The position numbers were made by a program, and so were the translations under genes. Under the pieces are notes generated by a model that saw nothing but the letters and a program-made list of their open reading frames with translations, had not been told where the DNA came from and did no database searches. DNA of 64,000 bases, taken from positions 64,622,942 through 64,686,941 of the forward strand of contig NC_050099.1 in the NCBI RefSeq assembly GCF_902167145.1, written 5' to 3'. Origin of the DNA: Zea mays (Eukaryota; Streptophyta; Magnoliopsida; Poales; Poaceae). This document shows, one piece after another, positions 41,879-54,500 of this stretch (position 1 is its first letter; every line of letters begins with the position of its first letter).

Positions 41879-44257
41879 ATGGATCCTAAGGGAAAGGGGA
41901 TGGTGGTCAACGACAATGAGAAGGAGTCCATCTTCAACGAGCCAAGGGACGACAAAGTCAATGACTCCGGCTCGAGTCAAAAGAAGAAAGACGGAAAGAA
42001 GAAGAGGTGTATCAGGAAGGTTGTCTACTACGACAGCGACGAAACTTCCTCTTCTCAAAAGGACAACGAATACGAGGAGAAAAAGAAAACGGTTAACTCA
42101 AACTTTTCTTTCAATTATTCTCCTATTTCGCAAAGTTCCAATGCTCATTTACTTTCTATTCCACTTGGTAAACCTCCTCACTTTGATGGAGAGGATTACG
42201 GATTTTGGAGTCACAAAATGCGTAGTCACTTGTTCTCTCTCCATCCAAGCATATGGGAGATAGTAGAAAATGGAATGCAATTTGATAGCACGGGTAGTCC
42301 CACATTTATCAATGAACAAATTCACAAAAATGCACAAGCTACTACTGTGTTGTTAGCATCATTGTGCAGGGAAGAATATCATAAGGTGAGCGGCTTGGAT
42401 AACGCCAAGCAGATCTGGGACACCCTCAAGATCTCGCATGAGGGGAACGACGTCACCATGCTCACCAAGATGGAGTTGGTGGAAGGTGAACTAGGAAGGT
42501 TCGCGATGATCAGGGGGGAGGAGCCAACCCAAACGTACAACAGGCTCAAGACCCTCGTCAACAAAATAAGGAGCTATGGAAGCACGCGATGGACGGACCA
42601 TGATGTCGTCCGACTTATGCTAAGGTCCTTCACCGTCCTTGATCCTCATCTTGTTAACTCTATTCGTGAGAATCCTAGGTACACCAAGATGACGCCCGAG
42701 GAAATACTCGGAAAATTTGTAAGCGGGCGAATGATGATCAAGGAGGCGAGATATGTTGATGAGGCGTTGAATGGCCCAATCCACGAGCCTCAAACCGTTG
42801 CTCTCAAAGCAACAAGTAGCAGGGAGGCGCTACCTAGCAAGGTGGCGCAAGTTGAGGCGGCCGGGCTTAACGAGGAAGAAATGGCCCTCATCATCAAGCG
42901 TTTCAAGACGACGCTTAAAGGTCGCAAGGAGCATCCCAACAAGAGCAAGACGAAGGGAAAGCGCTCCTGCTTCAAGTGTGGTAAGGTTGGTCACTTTATT
43001 GCTAATTGTCCCGATAATGATAGTGACCAGGATCAAGAAAAGAAGAGGGAGAAGAAGAAGACCTACAAGAAGGCTAAGGGCGAGGCACACCTTGGCAAGG
43101 AGTGGGACTCGGATTGTTCATCATCCGACTCCGACGACAAAGGACTCGCCGCCTCAGCCTTCAACAAATCATCCCTCTTCCCAAACGAGCATCACACATG
43201 CCTCATGGCAAAGGAGAATAAGGTAAGTACTCAAAATAATACTACGTACGCTTCTTCAAGTGATGATGAATCTAGTGATGATGAAATAGACTATGCATGT
43301 TTATTTAAAGGATTAGATAGAAATAAAATTGATAAGAACAATGAATTGATTAATGCTTTGAATGAGAAGAATAGACTTTTAGAAAAGCAAGAAGATCTTT
43401 TATATGAAGAGCATGATAAATTTGTAAGTGCGCAAAATTCTCTTGCTTTAGAAGTTAAAAGAAATGAAATGCTTTCATGTGAATTGTCTACATGCCATGA
43501 ATCCATTTCTAGCTTAAAGAGTATCAATGATAACTTGAATGCTGAGTTAGAAATAGCTAATAAATCAACCTCTTGTGTAGAACATGTTGTGATTTGCAAT
43601 AGGTGTAAAGATTTTAATATTGATGCTTGTAGTGAACACCAAGTTTCCATTTCTAAATTAAATGATGAAGTGACTAGTCTTAATGCTCAACTTAAGACTA
43701 GCAAAAATGAATTCGATAAACTAAAATTCGCAAGGGATGCCTACACGATTGGTAGACACCCCTCAATTAAGGATGGGCTTGGCTTTAAGAGGGAAGCCAA
43801 GAACTTAATAAGTCATAAGGCTCCCATCTCAGCCAAGGAGAAAGGGAAGGCCCCTATGGCTAATAGTGCTCAAAATAACCATGCTTTCATGTATCATGAT
43901 AGGAGATATTCTAGGAATGTTCATTATGATAGAAGTAACAATGATGTTGATTCAAATGTCATGTTTGCTTCAAGTTCTTCCTATGTGCATGGTAGAGATA
44001 TGCCTAGGAAAAATGTCATTCATCACATGCCTAGGAGAAATGTTGCTCATGTTTCTAAGAAAATAGTTAATGAACCTTCTACAATTTATCATGCTTGCAA
44101 TGCTTCCTTTGCAATTTGTAGAAAAGATAAGAAGGTGATTGCTAGGAAATTAGGGGCAAAATGTAAGGGAGATAAAACTTGCATTTGGGTCCCTAAGACC
44201 ATTGTTACTAACCTTGTAGGACCCAACAAGAGTTGGGTACCTAAAACCCAAGCCTAA
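41879..44257 (+). CDS. gag: Ty1-copia gag polyprotein, intact 792 codons
   Basis: The first ATG after the primer-binding site, 50 bases downstream, starts MDPKGKGMVV. A charged N-terminus with Lys/Asp runs is followed by the copia gag domain (about residues 95-290: GKPPHFDGEDYGFWSHKM, IWEIVENGM, RLKTLVNKIRSYG). A zinc knuckle CFKCGKVGHFIANC is at residues 364-377. A long Glu/Ser-rich and coiled-coil tail (about 420-640) and the linker CIWVPKT...SWVPKTQ follow. It ends TAA at 44255. Gag builds cytoplasmic particles and packages RNA. No frameshift or internal stop is seen, and the length fits SIRE/Opie-type gag, which is longer than in other copia lineages. Pol follows in the same frame after two stops. 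Confidence 0.93.
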   Translation: MDPKGKGMVVNDNEKESIFNEPRDDKVNDSGSSQKKKDGKKKRCIRKVVYYDSDETSSSQKDNEYEEKKKTVNSNFSFNYSPISQSSNAHLLSIPLGKPPHFDGEDYGFWSHKMRSHLFSLHPSIWEIVENGMQFDSTGSPTFINEQIHKNAQATTVLLASLCREEYHKVSGLDNAKQIWDTLKISHEGNDVTMLTKMELVEGELGRFAMIRGEEPTQTYNRLKTLVNKIRSYGSTRWTDHDVVRLMLRSFTVLDPHLVNSIRENPRYTKMTPEEILGKFVSGRMMIKEARYVDEALNGPIHEPQTVALKATSSREALPSKVAQVEAAGLNEEEMALIIKRFKTTLKGRKEHPNKSKTKGKRSCFKCGKVGHFIANCPDNDSDQDQEKKREKKKTYKKAKGEAHLGKEWDSDCSSSDSDDKGLAASAFNKSSLFPNEHHTCLMAKENKVSTQNNTTYASSSDDESSDDEIDYACLFKGLDRNKIDKNNELINALNEKNRLLEKQEDLLYEEHDKFVSAQNSLALEVKRNEMLSCELSTCHESISSLKSINDNLNAELEIANKSTSCVEHVVICNRCKDFNIDACSEHQVSISKLNDEVTSLNAQLKTSKNEFDKLKFARDAYTIGRHPSIKDGLGFKREAKNLISHKAPISAKEKGKAPMANSAQNNHAFMYHDRRYSRNVHYDRSNNDVDSNVMFASSSSYVHGRDMPRKNVIHHMPRRNVAHVSKKIVNEPSTIYHACNASFAICRKDKKVIARKLGAKCKGDKTCIWVPKTIVTNLVGPNKSWVPKTQA

Positions 44258-44269
44258 TTTGCCTTGTAG

Positions 44270-46994
44270 GTTTATGCATCCGGGGGCTCAAGCTGGATTA
44301 TCGACAGCGGATGCACAAACCACATGACGGGGGAGAAGAAGATGTTCACCTCCTACGTCAAGAATAAAGATTCCCAAGATTCAATCATATTCGGTGAAGG
44401 GAATCAAGGCAAGGTTAAAGGACTAGGAAAGATTGCTATTTCATCCGAGCACTCCATTTCTAATGTGTTTTTAGTTGAGTTGCTCGGGTATAACTTGTCG
44501 TCCGTTAGTCAACTTTGTAATATGGGTTATAATTGCTTATTCACAAATATAGACGTGTCTATCTTTAGAAGAAGTGATGGTTCATTAGCTTTTAAGGGTG
44601 TACTAGACGGCAAACTTTATTTAGTTGATTTTGCAAAAGAGGAGGCCGATCTAGATGCATGCTTAATTGCTAAGACTAGCATGGGCTGGCTGTGGCATCG
44701 CCGTTTAGCACATGTGGGGATGAAGAACCTTCACAAACTTCTAAAGGGAGAACATGTGTTAGGTCTAACAAATGTGACTTTCGAAAAAGATAGACCTTGT
44801 GCAGCTTGTCAAGCAGGTAAACGAGTGGGAAATGCTCATCACAGCAAGAACGTGATGACCACATCAAGACCCTTGGAGCTGCTGCATATGGACCTCTTCG
44901 GACCCGTCGCCTACCTTAGCATCGGGGCAAGTAAGTATGGTTTAGTAATTGTTGATGATTTTTCCCGCTTCACTTGGGTATTCTTTTTGCAAGATAAATC
45001 TGAAACCCAAGGAACCCTCAAGCGCTTCCTAAGGAGAGCTCAAAATGAGTTTGAGCTCAAGGTGAAGAAGATAAGAAGCGACAACGGGTCCGAATTCAAG
45101 AACCTTCAAGTGGAGGAGTACCTTGAGGAGGAAGGAATCAAGCATGAGTTCTCCGCTCCCTACACACCACAGCAAAACGGTGTAGTAGAGAGCAAGAACA
45201 GGACGCTCATAGACATGGCGAGGACGATGCTTGGAGAATTCAAGACGCCCGAGTGGTTTTGGTCGGAAGCCGTGAACACGGCTTGCCACGCCATAAACCG
45301 GGTCTACCTTCATCGCCTCCTTAAGAAGACTTCGTATGAGCTTCTAACCGGTAACAAACCCAATGTGTCATACTTTCGTGTTTTTGGGAGCAAATGTTAT
45401 ATTCTAGTGAAGAAAGGTAGAAATTCTAAGTTTGCTCCCAAAGCTATAGAAGGGTTTTTGTTAGGTTATGACTCAAATTCAAAGGTGTATAGAGTCTTCA
45501 ACAAATCATCGGGTTTGGTTGAAGTATCTAGCGACGTTGTATTTGATGAGACTAATGGCTCTCCAAGAGAGCAAGTTGATCCTTATGATGTAGATGAATA
45601 TGATGTTCCAACGGACGCAATTCGCACCATGGCGATTGGAGATGTGCGACCAAAGGAACATCAAGAGCAAGATCAACCTTCTTCCTCAACAATGGTGCAA
45701 CCCCCAACCCAAGACGATGAACAGGTTCATCAAGGAGAGGCGTGTGATCAAGGGGGAGCACAAAATGATTATGTTATGGAGGAAGAAGTACCTCAAGCCC
45801 CTCCAACCCAAGTTCGAGCGACGATTCAACGGAATCATCCTGTCGACCAGATTTTGGGTGATATTAACAAGGGAGTAACTACTCGCTCTAGATTAGTTAA
45901 TTTTTGTGAGCATTACTCTTTTGTCTCTTCTATTGAGCCTTTTAGGGTAGAAGAAGCCTTGCTAGATCTGGACTGGGTGTTGGCCATGCAGGAGGAGCTC
46001 AACAATTTCAAGAGAAATGAAGTTTGGACACTTGTGCCACGTCCCAAGCAAAACGTTGTGGGAACCAAGTGGGTGTTCCGCAACAAACAGGACGAGCATG
46101 GGGTGGTGACAAGGAACAAGGCACGACTTGTGGCAAAAGGTTATTCCCAAGTCGCAGGTTTGGACTTTGAGGAGACTTTTGCTCCTGTGGCTAGGCTAGA
46201 GTCAATTCGCATATTGTTAGCCTATGCCGCTCACCATTCTTTCAGGTTGTTCCAAATGGATGTGAAGAGCGCTTTCCTCAACGGGCCAATCAAGGAGGAG
46301 GTGTACGTAGAGCAACCCCCTGGCTTTGAGGATGAACGGTACCCCGACCACGTGTGTAAGCTCTCTAAGACGCTCTATGGACTTAAGCAAGCCCCAAGAG
46401 CATGGTATGAATGCCTTAGAGACTTTTTAATTGCTATTGCTTTCAAGGTTGGGAAAGCTGATCCAACTTTATTCACTAAGACTTGTGATGGTGACTTATT
46501 TGTGTGCCAAATTTATGTCGATGACATAATATTTGATTCTACTAACCAAAAGTCTTGTGAAGAGCTAAGCAGGGTGATGACTCAAAAGTTTGAAATGTCG
46601 ATGATGGGCGAGTTGAACTACTTCCTTGGGTTCCAAGTGAAGCAACTCAAGGACGGCACTTTCATCTCCCAAACGAAGTACACGCAAGACTTGATCAAGC
46701 GGTTTGGGATGAAGGACGCCAAGCCCGCAAAGACTCCAATGGGAACTGACGGACGCATCGACCTCAACAAAGGAGGTAAGTCCGTTGATCAAAAAGCATA
46801 CCGGTCTATGATAGGTTCCTTGCTTTACTTATGTGCTAGTAGACCGGATATTATGCTTAGTGTATGCATGTGTGCTAGATTTCAATCCGATCCAAGGGAG
46901 TGTCACTTAGTGGCCGTGAATCGAATTCTTAGATATTTAGTCGCTACGCCTTGCTTTGGGATCTGGTATCCAAAGGGGTTCACCTTTGACTTAA
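44270..46994 (+). CDS. pol: Ty1-copia pol: protease, integrase, reverse transcriptase (5' part, cut by insertion)
   Basis: It is open from the codon after TAG 44267-44269. Protease has [13 protein letters not shown] (from 44294). Integrase has the zinc motif WHRRLAHVG...CAACQAGK (about 44692-44820), then catalytic D in [10 protein letters not shown] in [10 protein letters not shown] and E in [12 protein letters not shown]. Reverse transcriptase has [10 protein letters not shown] and YVDDIIF (about 46517-46537). The order PR-IN-RT-RH defines copia. The first Met (44324) lies inside the protease, so translation must come from gag by readthrough, or the pol start is non-AUG. The insert at 46995 cuts within the early part of RNase H (FTFDL|IGYSD). 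No frameshift before the insertion. Confidence 0.93.
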
Positions 46995-49900
46995 TGTAAC
47001 ACCCAAAATTATGATCTTTGAGATTAGTAAAAGAAATCAAAGGAAAGTGTCCTAATAAAATAATTATAATATGGATTTTTTTTAAATAAAATAGAAACAT
47101 AAGCTCAATTATAAATTCCAAGAAATAATGAGAATAGCTTCCATTTATTAGAATGGATTAACCCTCTTCTAAGACTATATATATATAAAATATTCCCTTG
47201 TGTGTTAAAGTGACCCATGATAGAAAACAAAATATACAATATTTTCTCCTAAAATAATTAAGTAATGAATATTCACCTTTAAATGAAATTTTAACCGCAA
47301 TACCTAACACCATATTTCCTTAAACATTTCATGTGTGCATTGCATATTTAATAATTTCCCAAATAATAGGGTAAGATAATTAGTGGAACAATACTTGCAT
47401 CTCATGTGGGTGTTTTTGTGTGGTGCATTTAGTTTATAATTGGATTTCTAAAACTGGATTTGATTGTGATGTAAATTTGTAAATTAAATAGAAATTTGAA
47501 AACAGAATATAGAAAATGGAAAAGGGAATACCTACCTGGTGGGCCAGAAACCTCTTCCTCGGCCCACTCCTCTTTCCTCTTCCCACACGCGCGCAGCCCA
47601 AACCCCCTCCAGCCGCCCACCCGAGTTTGCTTCACCGCCGTGCGGGCCCGCCCGGCCAGGAACCCTGTGCGCGCCCCATTCCCACTGACGTCCGGGCCCG
47701 TGTCGTCAGGCACTTCCTCTCCGCGGTGAACGCGTCCGTGAATCGACACCCGCGAGATCCATGGGATCTTAACAAATCCTCCCCAAGATCTCGGATTGAG
47801 CTGTTGCAACCACCTCATCCGCCTGCTACGCAACCACGTGGGCTCCTGGGGCCATAAAAGCCGAGCTCCCAGCCATCCGCAGAACGGACTGAGCACGCAA
47901 TAGTTGATATCCAAGCCGCCGCGGCTGATTCAAGCGTGGGTGGTCGTCGGGTCCCTGATGGATGGCCGGGGATGCTCGTTTGTGTTACCCGCATGTCCCC
48001 ATGGTCCTTCCAGGCGAGGATATCCTCCAGGGGCGGTCTAATTGCTCGCCGGAGCACTTCAGTTGAGCCAGAACCGCCGTGCGCCATGGCCGTATCTTTC
48101 TGCTGTGCGATTCAAGGTGAGACTCATCTCCACGATTTCACATGTTTGTCCTTCACGTTTAGCATGGGTCTAATCGGAGATTCGGGCATTGGGGGCTCAA
48201 GTCAGGGGAACGACGATGGCGCCGCCGTGTGCTCCATCCACTGGCGTGTTCGACCTGGGGAAGATGCACGTGGGCCGTCAATCTGCGATTGGGCGCGGCT
48301 CTGTCGTTGGATGTGCACTGAGCGGCTGGGATTGAAGGGGGGCTGAAACGATTTGGTTGAGGTAGTAATAACCGTTGAGATCAGATCGGGTGGCTGAGAC
48401 ATGCCTGTTTCCCTTGCCGTTTGCGTTTTCTAAAAGAGCCCCTGATCTTCACAGTAATCAACCCGCCATCCTCGGCCGATGTAAAGTAATTGCTATTGAG
48501 CCCTGGATATTTATAAACTAGCCTAGGTACTCTTTAAAATTTGTAGCAGCAGTCCATAGCATTTGTTTTTAGTAAATAGAATTTTAGAAAATGATTTATA
48601 ATATAGAATAATCTTAGATAATTCATAACTTTCCCATTTTAACTCCTTTTTAACCCATTCCAGTTGCAATAATTTTTTTATTAATATTATCTATCAACTT
48701 GTAACACTGTTTAGCCATGAAACTTGAATTAAAATTGTTCATTCGAATTAATCTATTCTAGGTGCTAAATGATTTCAGAAATTCATAACTTAATAACCGT
48801 AACTCCAAATTTAGTGATTCTTATTCCTACGATCTCGTAGCAACGCATAGATTATTATTACGTAGTTTATTCTTATGTGTGGTGTGATGTTAATTTTGTA
48901 TATACCATGTTTGTCTGTATTGCTATGTTTAGCAGTGAGGACACGTGTCACCTGAAGATCATCCTGGAACCTGGAAATCTCAAGTCCCAGGCAAGTTGTG
49001 CCCTTGATCACTTCTTTTTACCCAGCCATGTTCTGATTAATCATAATGATCTGCATAGGTTAATTTTGATGGGACCCAATAGGTTACCCTAGTTTGTCTA
49101 TCTTTATACCTTGTTTACCACTAAACTTTTTGGGTAGTACTTGCTAGTGCTTTTATGTGGTTTTGGGTATGAAGGTACATTATTCATGATCACACTTTTA
49201 TTATCTATTTATTATTACTGTTCATGATAAGATCATTATGTTAATTGGAACATGGAGCGACCACCCGGGAAAACAGTACTACCATAAGGGTTTAATGGGA
49301 CGCCCTTGGCTGATTAATTAGGAAAGCTAGTGGAGGACTACCTTACCCGAAAGGGGCAAGGGCAGTAGGGGAGTGGTCAGTGTAGGGAGGCCCTCGGGAG
49401 GATTTTGCTGCGATGGCGGTCCTGCAAGGGATTCCTGCATTGGAGCTTCCTATAACTGTAGCGGGTTTTCTGAAGCTAGTGGAACTTTGTAAAGGCCTCG
49501 TAGTGTTACCCTGCCTCGCCTCCTCGGTAGAGGTGTATGGGAAGTCGCGATCCCTTGGCAGATGGGTAACATGACTTGTGGGTAAAGATGCGCCACCTCT
49601 GCAGAGTGTAAAACTGGTATACTAGTCGTGCTCACGGTCAAGAGCAGCTCGGACCCTCACATGATTAATTTATGGAACTTAAATTCAATTTGTCATATGC
49701 ATTGCATCGCAGGTGATGTTGTTACTTTTGTTCTACTGCTTAATTGGGTTGGTATTTACTTATACTTAGTAATTGCTAATAAAATTTTGACCAACTTTAA
49801 AAGCAATGCTCAGCTCTAACCATCCTCTTTGGTAAGCCTTACACTTCACGTGAGCTCCCACCTTTGGTGAGTTCATGCACATTATTCCCCACAACTTGTT

Positions 49901-50230
49901 GAGCGATGAACGTATGTGAGCTCACTCTTGCTGTCTCACACCCCCCCACAGGTCAAGAACAGATACCGCAGGATGAGGCGCATGGAGGATGCTGCGATGT
50001 GTTCGTGAGAGGTCTAGGTCGTCGTCTCCCAGTCAACTTTGGGTTGCTGGATCGTTTCCTTATATGATGTAATTATTTAATTATTTTTTGTACAGAACTC
50101 CTGTTATATATAGTAAAGATGTGACATTCGATCCTGTGCCACTATGCATCATATGTGTGAGACTTGGTCCCAGCACACCTGGTGTTTATGTTCGCGCCCG
50201 GGTTTTGGACCCTAAAATCCGGGTGTGACA
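46995..50230 (+). repeat. 5' LTR (3236 bp) of the non-coding element
   Basis: TGTAACACCC to CCGGGTGTGACA. It opens with about 500 AT-rich bases, then a GC-rich block (47520-48350) with a TATA-like CCATAAAAGCC (47851-47861), then AT-rich DNA. The first 255 bases after 48977 are those missing from the other copy. Confidence 0.95.
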
Positions 50231-51516
50231 GAAGTGGTATCAGAGGAATGTTGACTGTAGGACGAAACCTAGATAGAACTGGACAACCATTCTTTACTTA
50301 CCCTTGTTACTCTGATTCTTTCCAAAACTTTCCTTAATCTTTTCTCATCTATTTCCGCTTTACTCTGATTATTCTTACCTTTTCATTCTAAAGAAAAATG
50401 TGGATTTCACACTTTGAAATCCTGTGCCTAAAGTGATTTTAGGAATAGGAGACCTACTCTTAGGAACAAAAACAAAACTATTTTTATAGGTATTTGTATG
50501 CTTGAATGTTTGTTCTTATGATACTTGGATCTTTGATTGAGTGTGATTAGTTGTGGAGTAATGTCCACAAACACATCTGCATATACATATATAAAAAAAC
50601 GGTTATAAAAATATCTAAATGAACTAGGTTATCCCTCATCAAAGAATCTAGCCTAGCAAAATCCATCTTATCTTGAAAAAGTCTATCCTACACTCATAGA
50701 TCCATCTTATCCTAAAAAAAAATAGATTCTCATCTTATCTTGAAAAGATTTATCTTATCCTAATAGATCTATCTGACCTCAAAAGATTCTACCTTATCCT
50801 TATGGATTCATCTTACCTCAATAAGCATATTTATCCCACGTTAGTGTAACAACCATGATCTAGCCTAAAATAAATAAGATCTTATCTAGTCAAACTAGTC
50901 ACACCAATCTAACCTAGATCTGATCTAATCTAAAGTGACTTATCAAACATGTTAGATAATACTGATGAAATAGATTAGACTCTACTCCTATAGAACGGGT
51001 CTTAACTTAGTTCACCCTGCACTAAAGTAAGAATGACAGATCGACTTGGCCATATGCAACTACCTTGACCATCCAATAGTTGCATAACCCCACAATTTTA
51101 ACCTAGCAAGAGATTTTAACCTACCTACACCATACAATCCATCCTACTCACATATGTCCTTAACTCGAATGACAACTCCAAGAAATAAAGGCCAAAGAAG
51201 ACCAACCATGTCAAGGAAGGATAAGCATCAACTCAAGACTTCAAAGATCAAGTTGAATCGCCAGCGGAATCAAGATCCACAGTTCTGGATGAAGTCTTTC
51301 CTTATTATACTCTACCTTGCCGCAACCTATACTTGCCATAACCATACCTCATCTGACATAATAAATGGCTAGACATACATATCCATATTAAAAAAAACTT
51401 TAAACAAAACTTTAATTCCCAAAACCAAATGAGAAACTAAAATTCTAGACCAAACTTATTGTATCCCTTTTCTTACAAATCTCGAGGACGAGATTTCTGT
51501 TAAGGGGGGTAGGATT
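50231..51516 (+). other. Interior of the non-coding element
   Basis: The primer-binding site (TGGTATCAGAGG, 50235-50246), then AT-rich sequence without domains. At 50650-50830 there is a degenerate tandem array of about 22-28 bp units built on (A/C)ATCTTATCCT and AAAAGATT. A 72-codon frame (51154-51372) shows no known domain. The end CTCGAGGACGAGATTTCTGT then the purine tract is typical of chromovirus-like Ty3-gypsy elements, supporting a Tekay-type relative. Confidence 0.75.
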
Positions 51517-54495
51517 TGTAACACCCAAAATTATGATCTTTGAGATTAGTAAAAGAAATCAAAGGAAAGTGTCCTAATAAAATAATTATAATATGGATTT
51601 TTTTAAATAAAATAGAAACATAAGCTCAATTATAAATTCCAAGAAATAATGAGAATAGCTTCCATTTATTAGAATGGATTAACCCTCTTCTAAGACTATA
51701 TATATATAAAATATTCCCTTGTGTGTTAAAGTGACCCATGATAGAAAACAAAATATACAATATTTTCTCCTAAAATAATTAAGTAATGAATATTCACCTT
51801 TAAATGAAATTTTAACCGCAATACCTAACACCATATTTCCTTAAACATTTCATGTGTGCATTGCATATTTAATAATTTCCCAAATAATAGGGTAAGATAA
51901 TTAGTGGAACAATACTTGCATCTCATGTGGGTGTTTTTGTGTGGTGCATTTAGTTTATAATTGGATTTCTAAAACTGGATTTGATTGTGATGTAAATTTG
52001 TAAATTAAATAGAAATTTGAAAACAGAATATAGAAAATGGAAAAGGGAATACCTACCTGGTGGGCCAGAAACCTCTTCCTCGGCCCACTCCTCTTTCCTC
52101 TTCCCACACGCGCGCAGCCCAAACCCCCTCCAGCCGCCCACCCGAGTTTGCTTCACCGCCGTGTGGGCCCGCCCGGCCAGGAACCCTGTGCGCGCCCCAT
52201 TCCCACTGACGTCCGGGCCCGTGTCGTCAGGCACTTCCTCTCCGCGGTGAACGCGTCCGTGAATCGACACCCGCGAGATCCATGGGATCTTAACAAATCC
52301 TCCCCAAGATCTCGGATTGAGCTGTTGCAACCACCTCATCCGCCTGCTACGCAACCACGCGGGCTCCTGGGGCCATAAAAGCCGAGCTCCCAGCCATCCG
52401 CAGAACGGACTAAGCACGCAGTAGTTGATATCCAAGCCGCCGCGGCTGATTCAAGCGTGGGTGGTCGTCGGGTCCCTGATGGATGGCCGGGGATGCTCGT
52501 TTGTGTTACCCGCATGTCCCCATGGTCCTTCCGGGCGAGGATATCCTCCAGGGGCGGTCTAATTGCTCGCCGGAGCACTTCAGTTGAGCCAGAACCGCCG
52601 TGCGCCATGGCCGTATCTTTCTGCTGTGCGATTCATGGTGAGACTCATCTCCACGATTTCACCTGTTTGTCCTTCACGTTTAGCATGGGTCTAATCGGAG
52701 ATTCGGGCATTGGGGGCTCAAGTCAGGGGAACGACGATGGCGCCGCCGTGTGCTCCATCCACTGGCGTGTTCGACCTGGGGAAGATGCACGTGGGCCGTC
52801 GATCTGCGATTGGGCGCGGCTCTGTCGTTGGATGTGCACTGAGCGGCTGGGATTGAAGGGGGCTGAAACGATTTGGTTGAGGTAGTAATAACCGTTGAGA
52901 TCAGATCGGGTGGCTGAGACATGCCCGTTTCCCTTGCCGTTTGCGTTTTCTAAAAGAGCCCCTGATCTTCACAGTAATCAACCCGCCGTCCTCGGCCGAT
53001 GTAAAGTAATTGCTATTGAGCCCTGGATATTTATAAACTAGCCCAGGTACTCTTTAAAATTTGTAGCAGCAGTCCATAGCATTTGTTTTCAGTAAATAGA
53101 ATTTTAGAAAATGATTTATAATATAGAATAATCTTAGATAATTCATAACTTTCCCATTTTAACACCTTTTTAACCCATTCCAGTTGCAATAATTTTTTTA
53201 TTAATATTATCTATCAACTTGTAACACTGTTTAGCCATGAAACTTGAATTAAAATTGTTCATTCGAATTAATCTATTCTAGGTGCTAAATGATTTCAGAA
53301 ATTCATAACTTAATAACCGTAACTCCCAATTTAGTGATTCTTATTCCTACGATCTCGTAGCAACGCATAGATTATTATTACGTAGTTTATTCTTATGTGT
53401 GGTGTGATGTTAATTTTGTATATACCATGTTTGTCTGTATTGCTACGTTTAGCAGTGAGGACACGTGTCACCTGAAGATCATCCTGGTACCTGGAAATCA
53501 TTATGTTAATTGGAACATGGAGCGACCACCCGGGAAAACAGTGCTACCACAAGGGTTTAATGGGACGCCCTTGGCTGATTAATTAGGAAAGCTAGTGGAG
53601 GACTACCTTACCCGAAAGGGGCAAGGGCAGTAGGGGAGTGGTCAGTGTAGGGAGGCCCTCGGGAGGATTTTGCTGCGATGGCGGTCCTGCAAGGGATTCC
53701 TGCATTGGAGCTTCCTATAACTGTAGCGGGTTTTCTGAAGCTAGTGGAACTTTGTAAAGGCCTCGTAGTGTTACCCTGCCTCGCCTCCTCGGTAGAGGTG
53801 TATGGGAAGTCGCGATCCCTTGGCAGATGGGTAACATGACTTGTGGGTAAAGATGCGCCACCTCTGCAGAGTGTAAAACTGGTATACTAGCCGTGCTCAC
53901 GGTCAAGAGCAGCTCGGACCCTCACATGATTAATTTATGGAACTTAAATTCAATTTGTCATATGCATTGCATCGCAGGTGATGTTGTTACTTTTGTTCTA
54001 CTGCTTAATTGGGTTGGTATTTACTTATACTTAGTAATTGCTAATAAAATTTTGACCAACTTTAAAAGCAATGCTCAGCTATAACCATCCTCTTTGGTAA
54101 GCCTTACACTTCACGTGAGCTCTCACCTTTGGCGAGTTCATGCACATTATTCCCCACAACTTGTTGAGCGATGAACGTATGTGAGCTCACTCTTGCTGTC
54201 TCACACCCCCCCACAGGTCAAGAACAGGTACCGCAGGATGAGGCGCATGGAGGATGCTGCGATGTGTTCGTGAGAGGTCTAGGTCGTCGTCTCCCAGTCA
54301 ACTTTGGGTTGCTGGATCGTTTCCTTATATGATGTAATTATTTAATTATTTTTTGTACAGAACTCCTGTTATATATAGTAAAGATGTGACATTCGATCTT
54401 GTGCCACTATGCATCATATGTGTGAGACTTGGTCCCAACACACCTGGTGTTTATGTTCGCGCCCGGGTTTTGGACCCTAAAATCCGGGTGTGACA
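51517..54495 (+). repeat. 3' LTR (2979 bp) of the non-coding element
   Basis: Same ends as the 5' LTR and nearly identical in sequence, but shorter. At 53498 GGAAATC joins ATTATG, where the 5' copy has 255 more bases (48977-49231). The broken ends share the triplet ATC. Confidence 0.95.
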
Positions 54496-54500
54496 CTTAA

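Larger units (their letters stand above)
46995..54495 (+). mobile_element. Non-coding Tekay-like LTR element (LARD type), 7501 bp, target duplication CTTAA
   Basis: Two LTRs (46995-50230, 51517-54495), the primer-binding word GTGGTATCAGAGG at 50234, and the purine tract TAAGGGGGGTAGGA (51501-51514) before the 3' LTR. CTTAA flanks it at 46990-46994 and 54496-54500. The 1286-bp interior has no gag or pol domain in any frame. The LTRs differ by roughly 1 percent by eye plus one 255-bp deletion, so it is young. It must have been moved by proteins of another element. Confidence 0.93.

Noticed and set aside
47429..47914. 161-codon minus-strand frame, repeated at 51950-52435
   Set aside because: It is duplicated because it lies in the LTR pair. 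No domain is visible, and it crosses the TATA region. It looks like a shadow of GC-rich LTR sequence.
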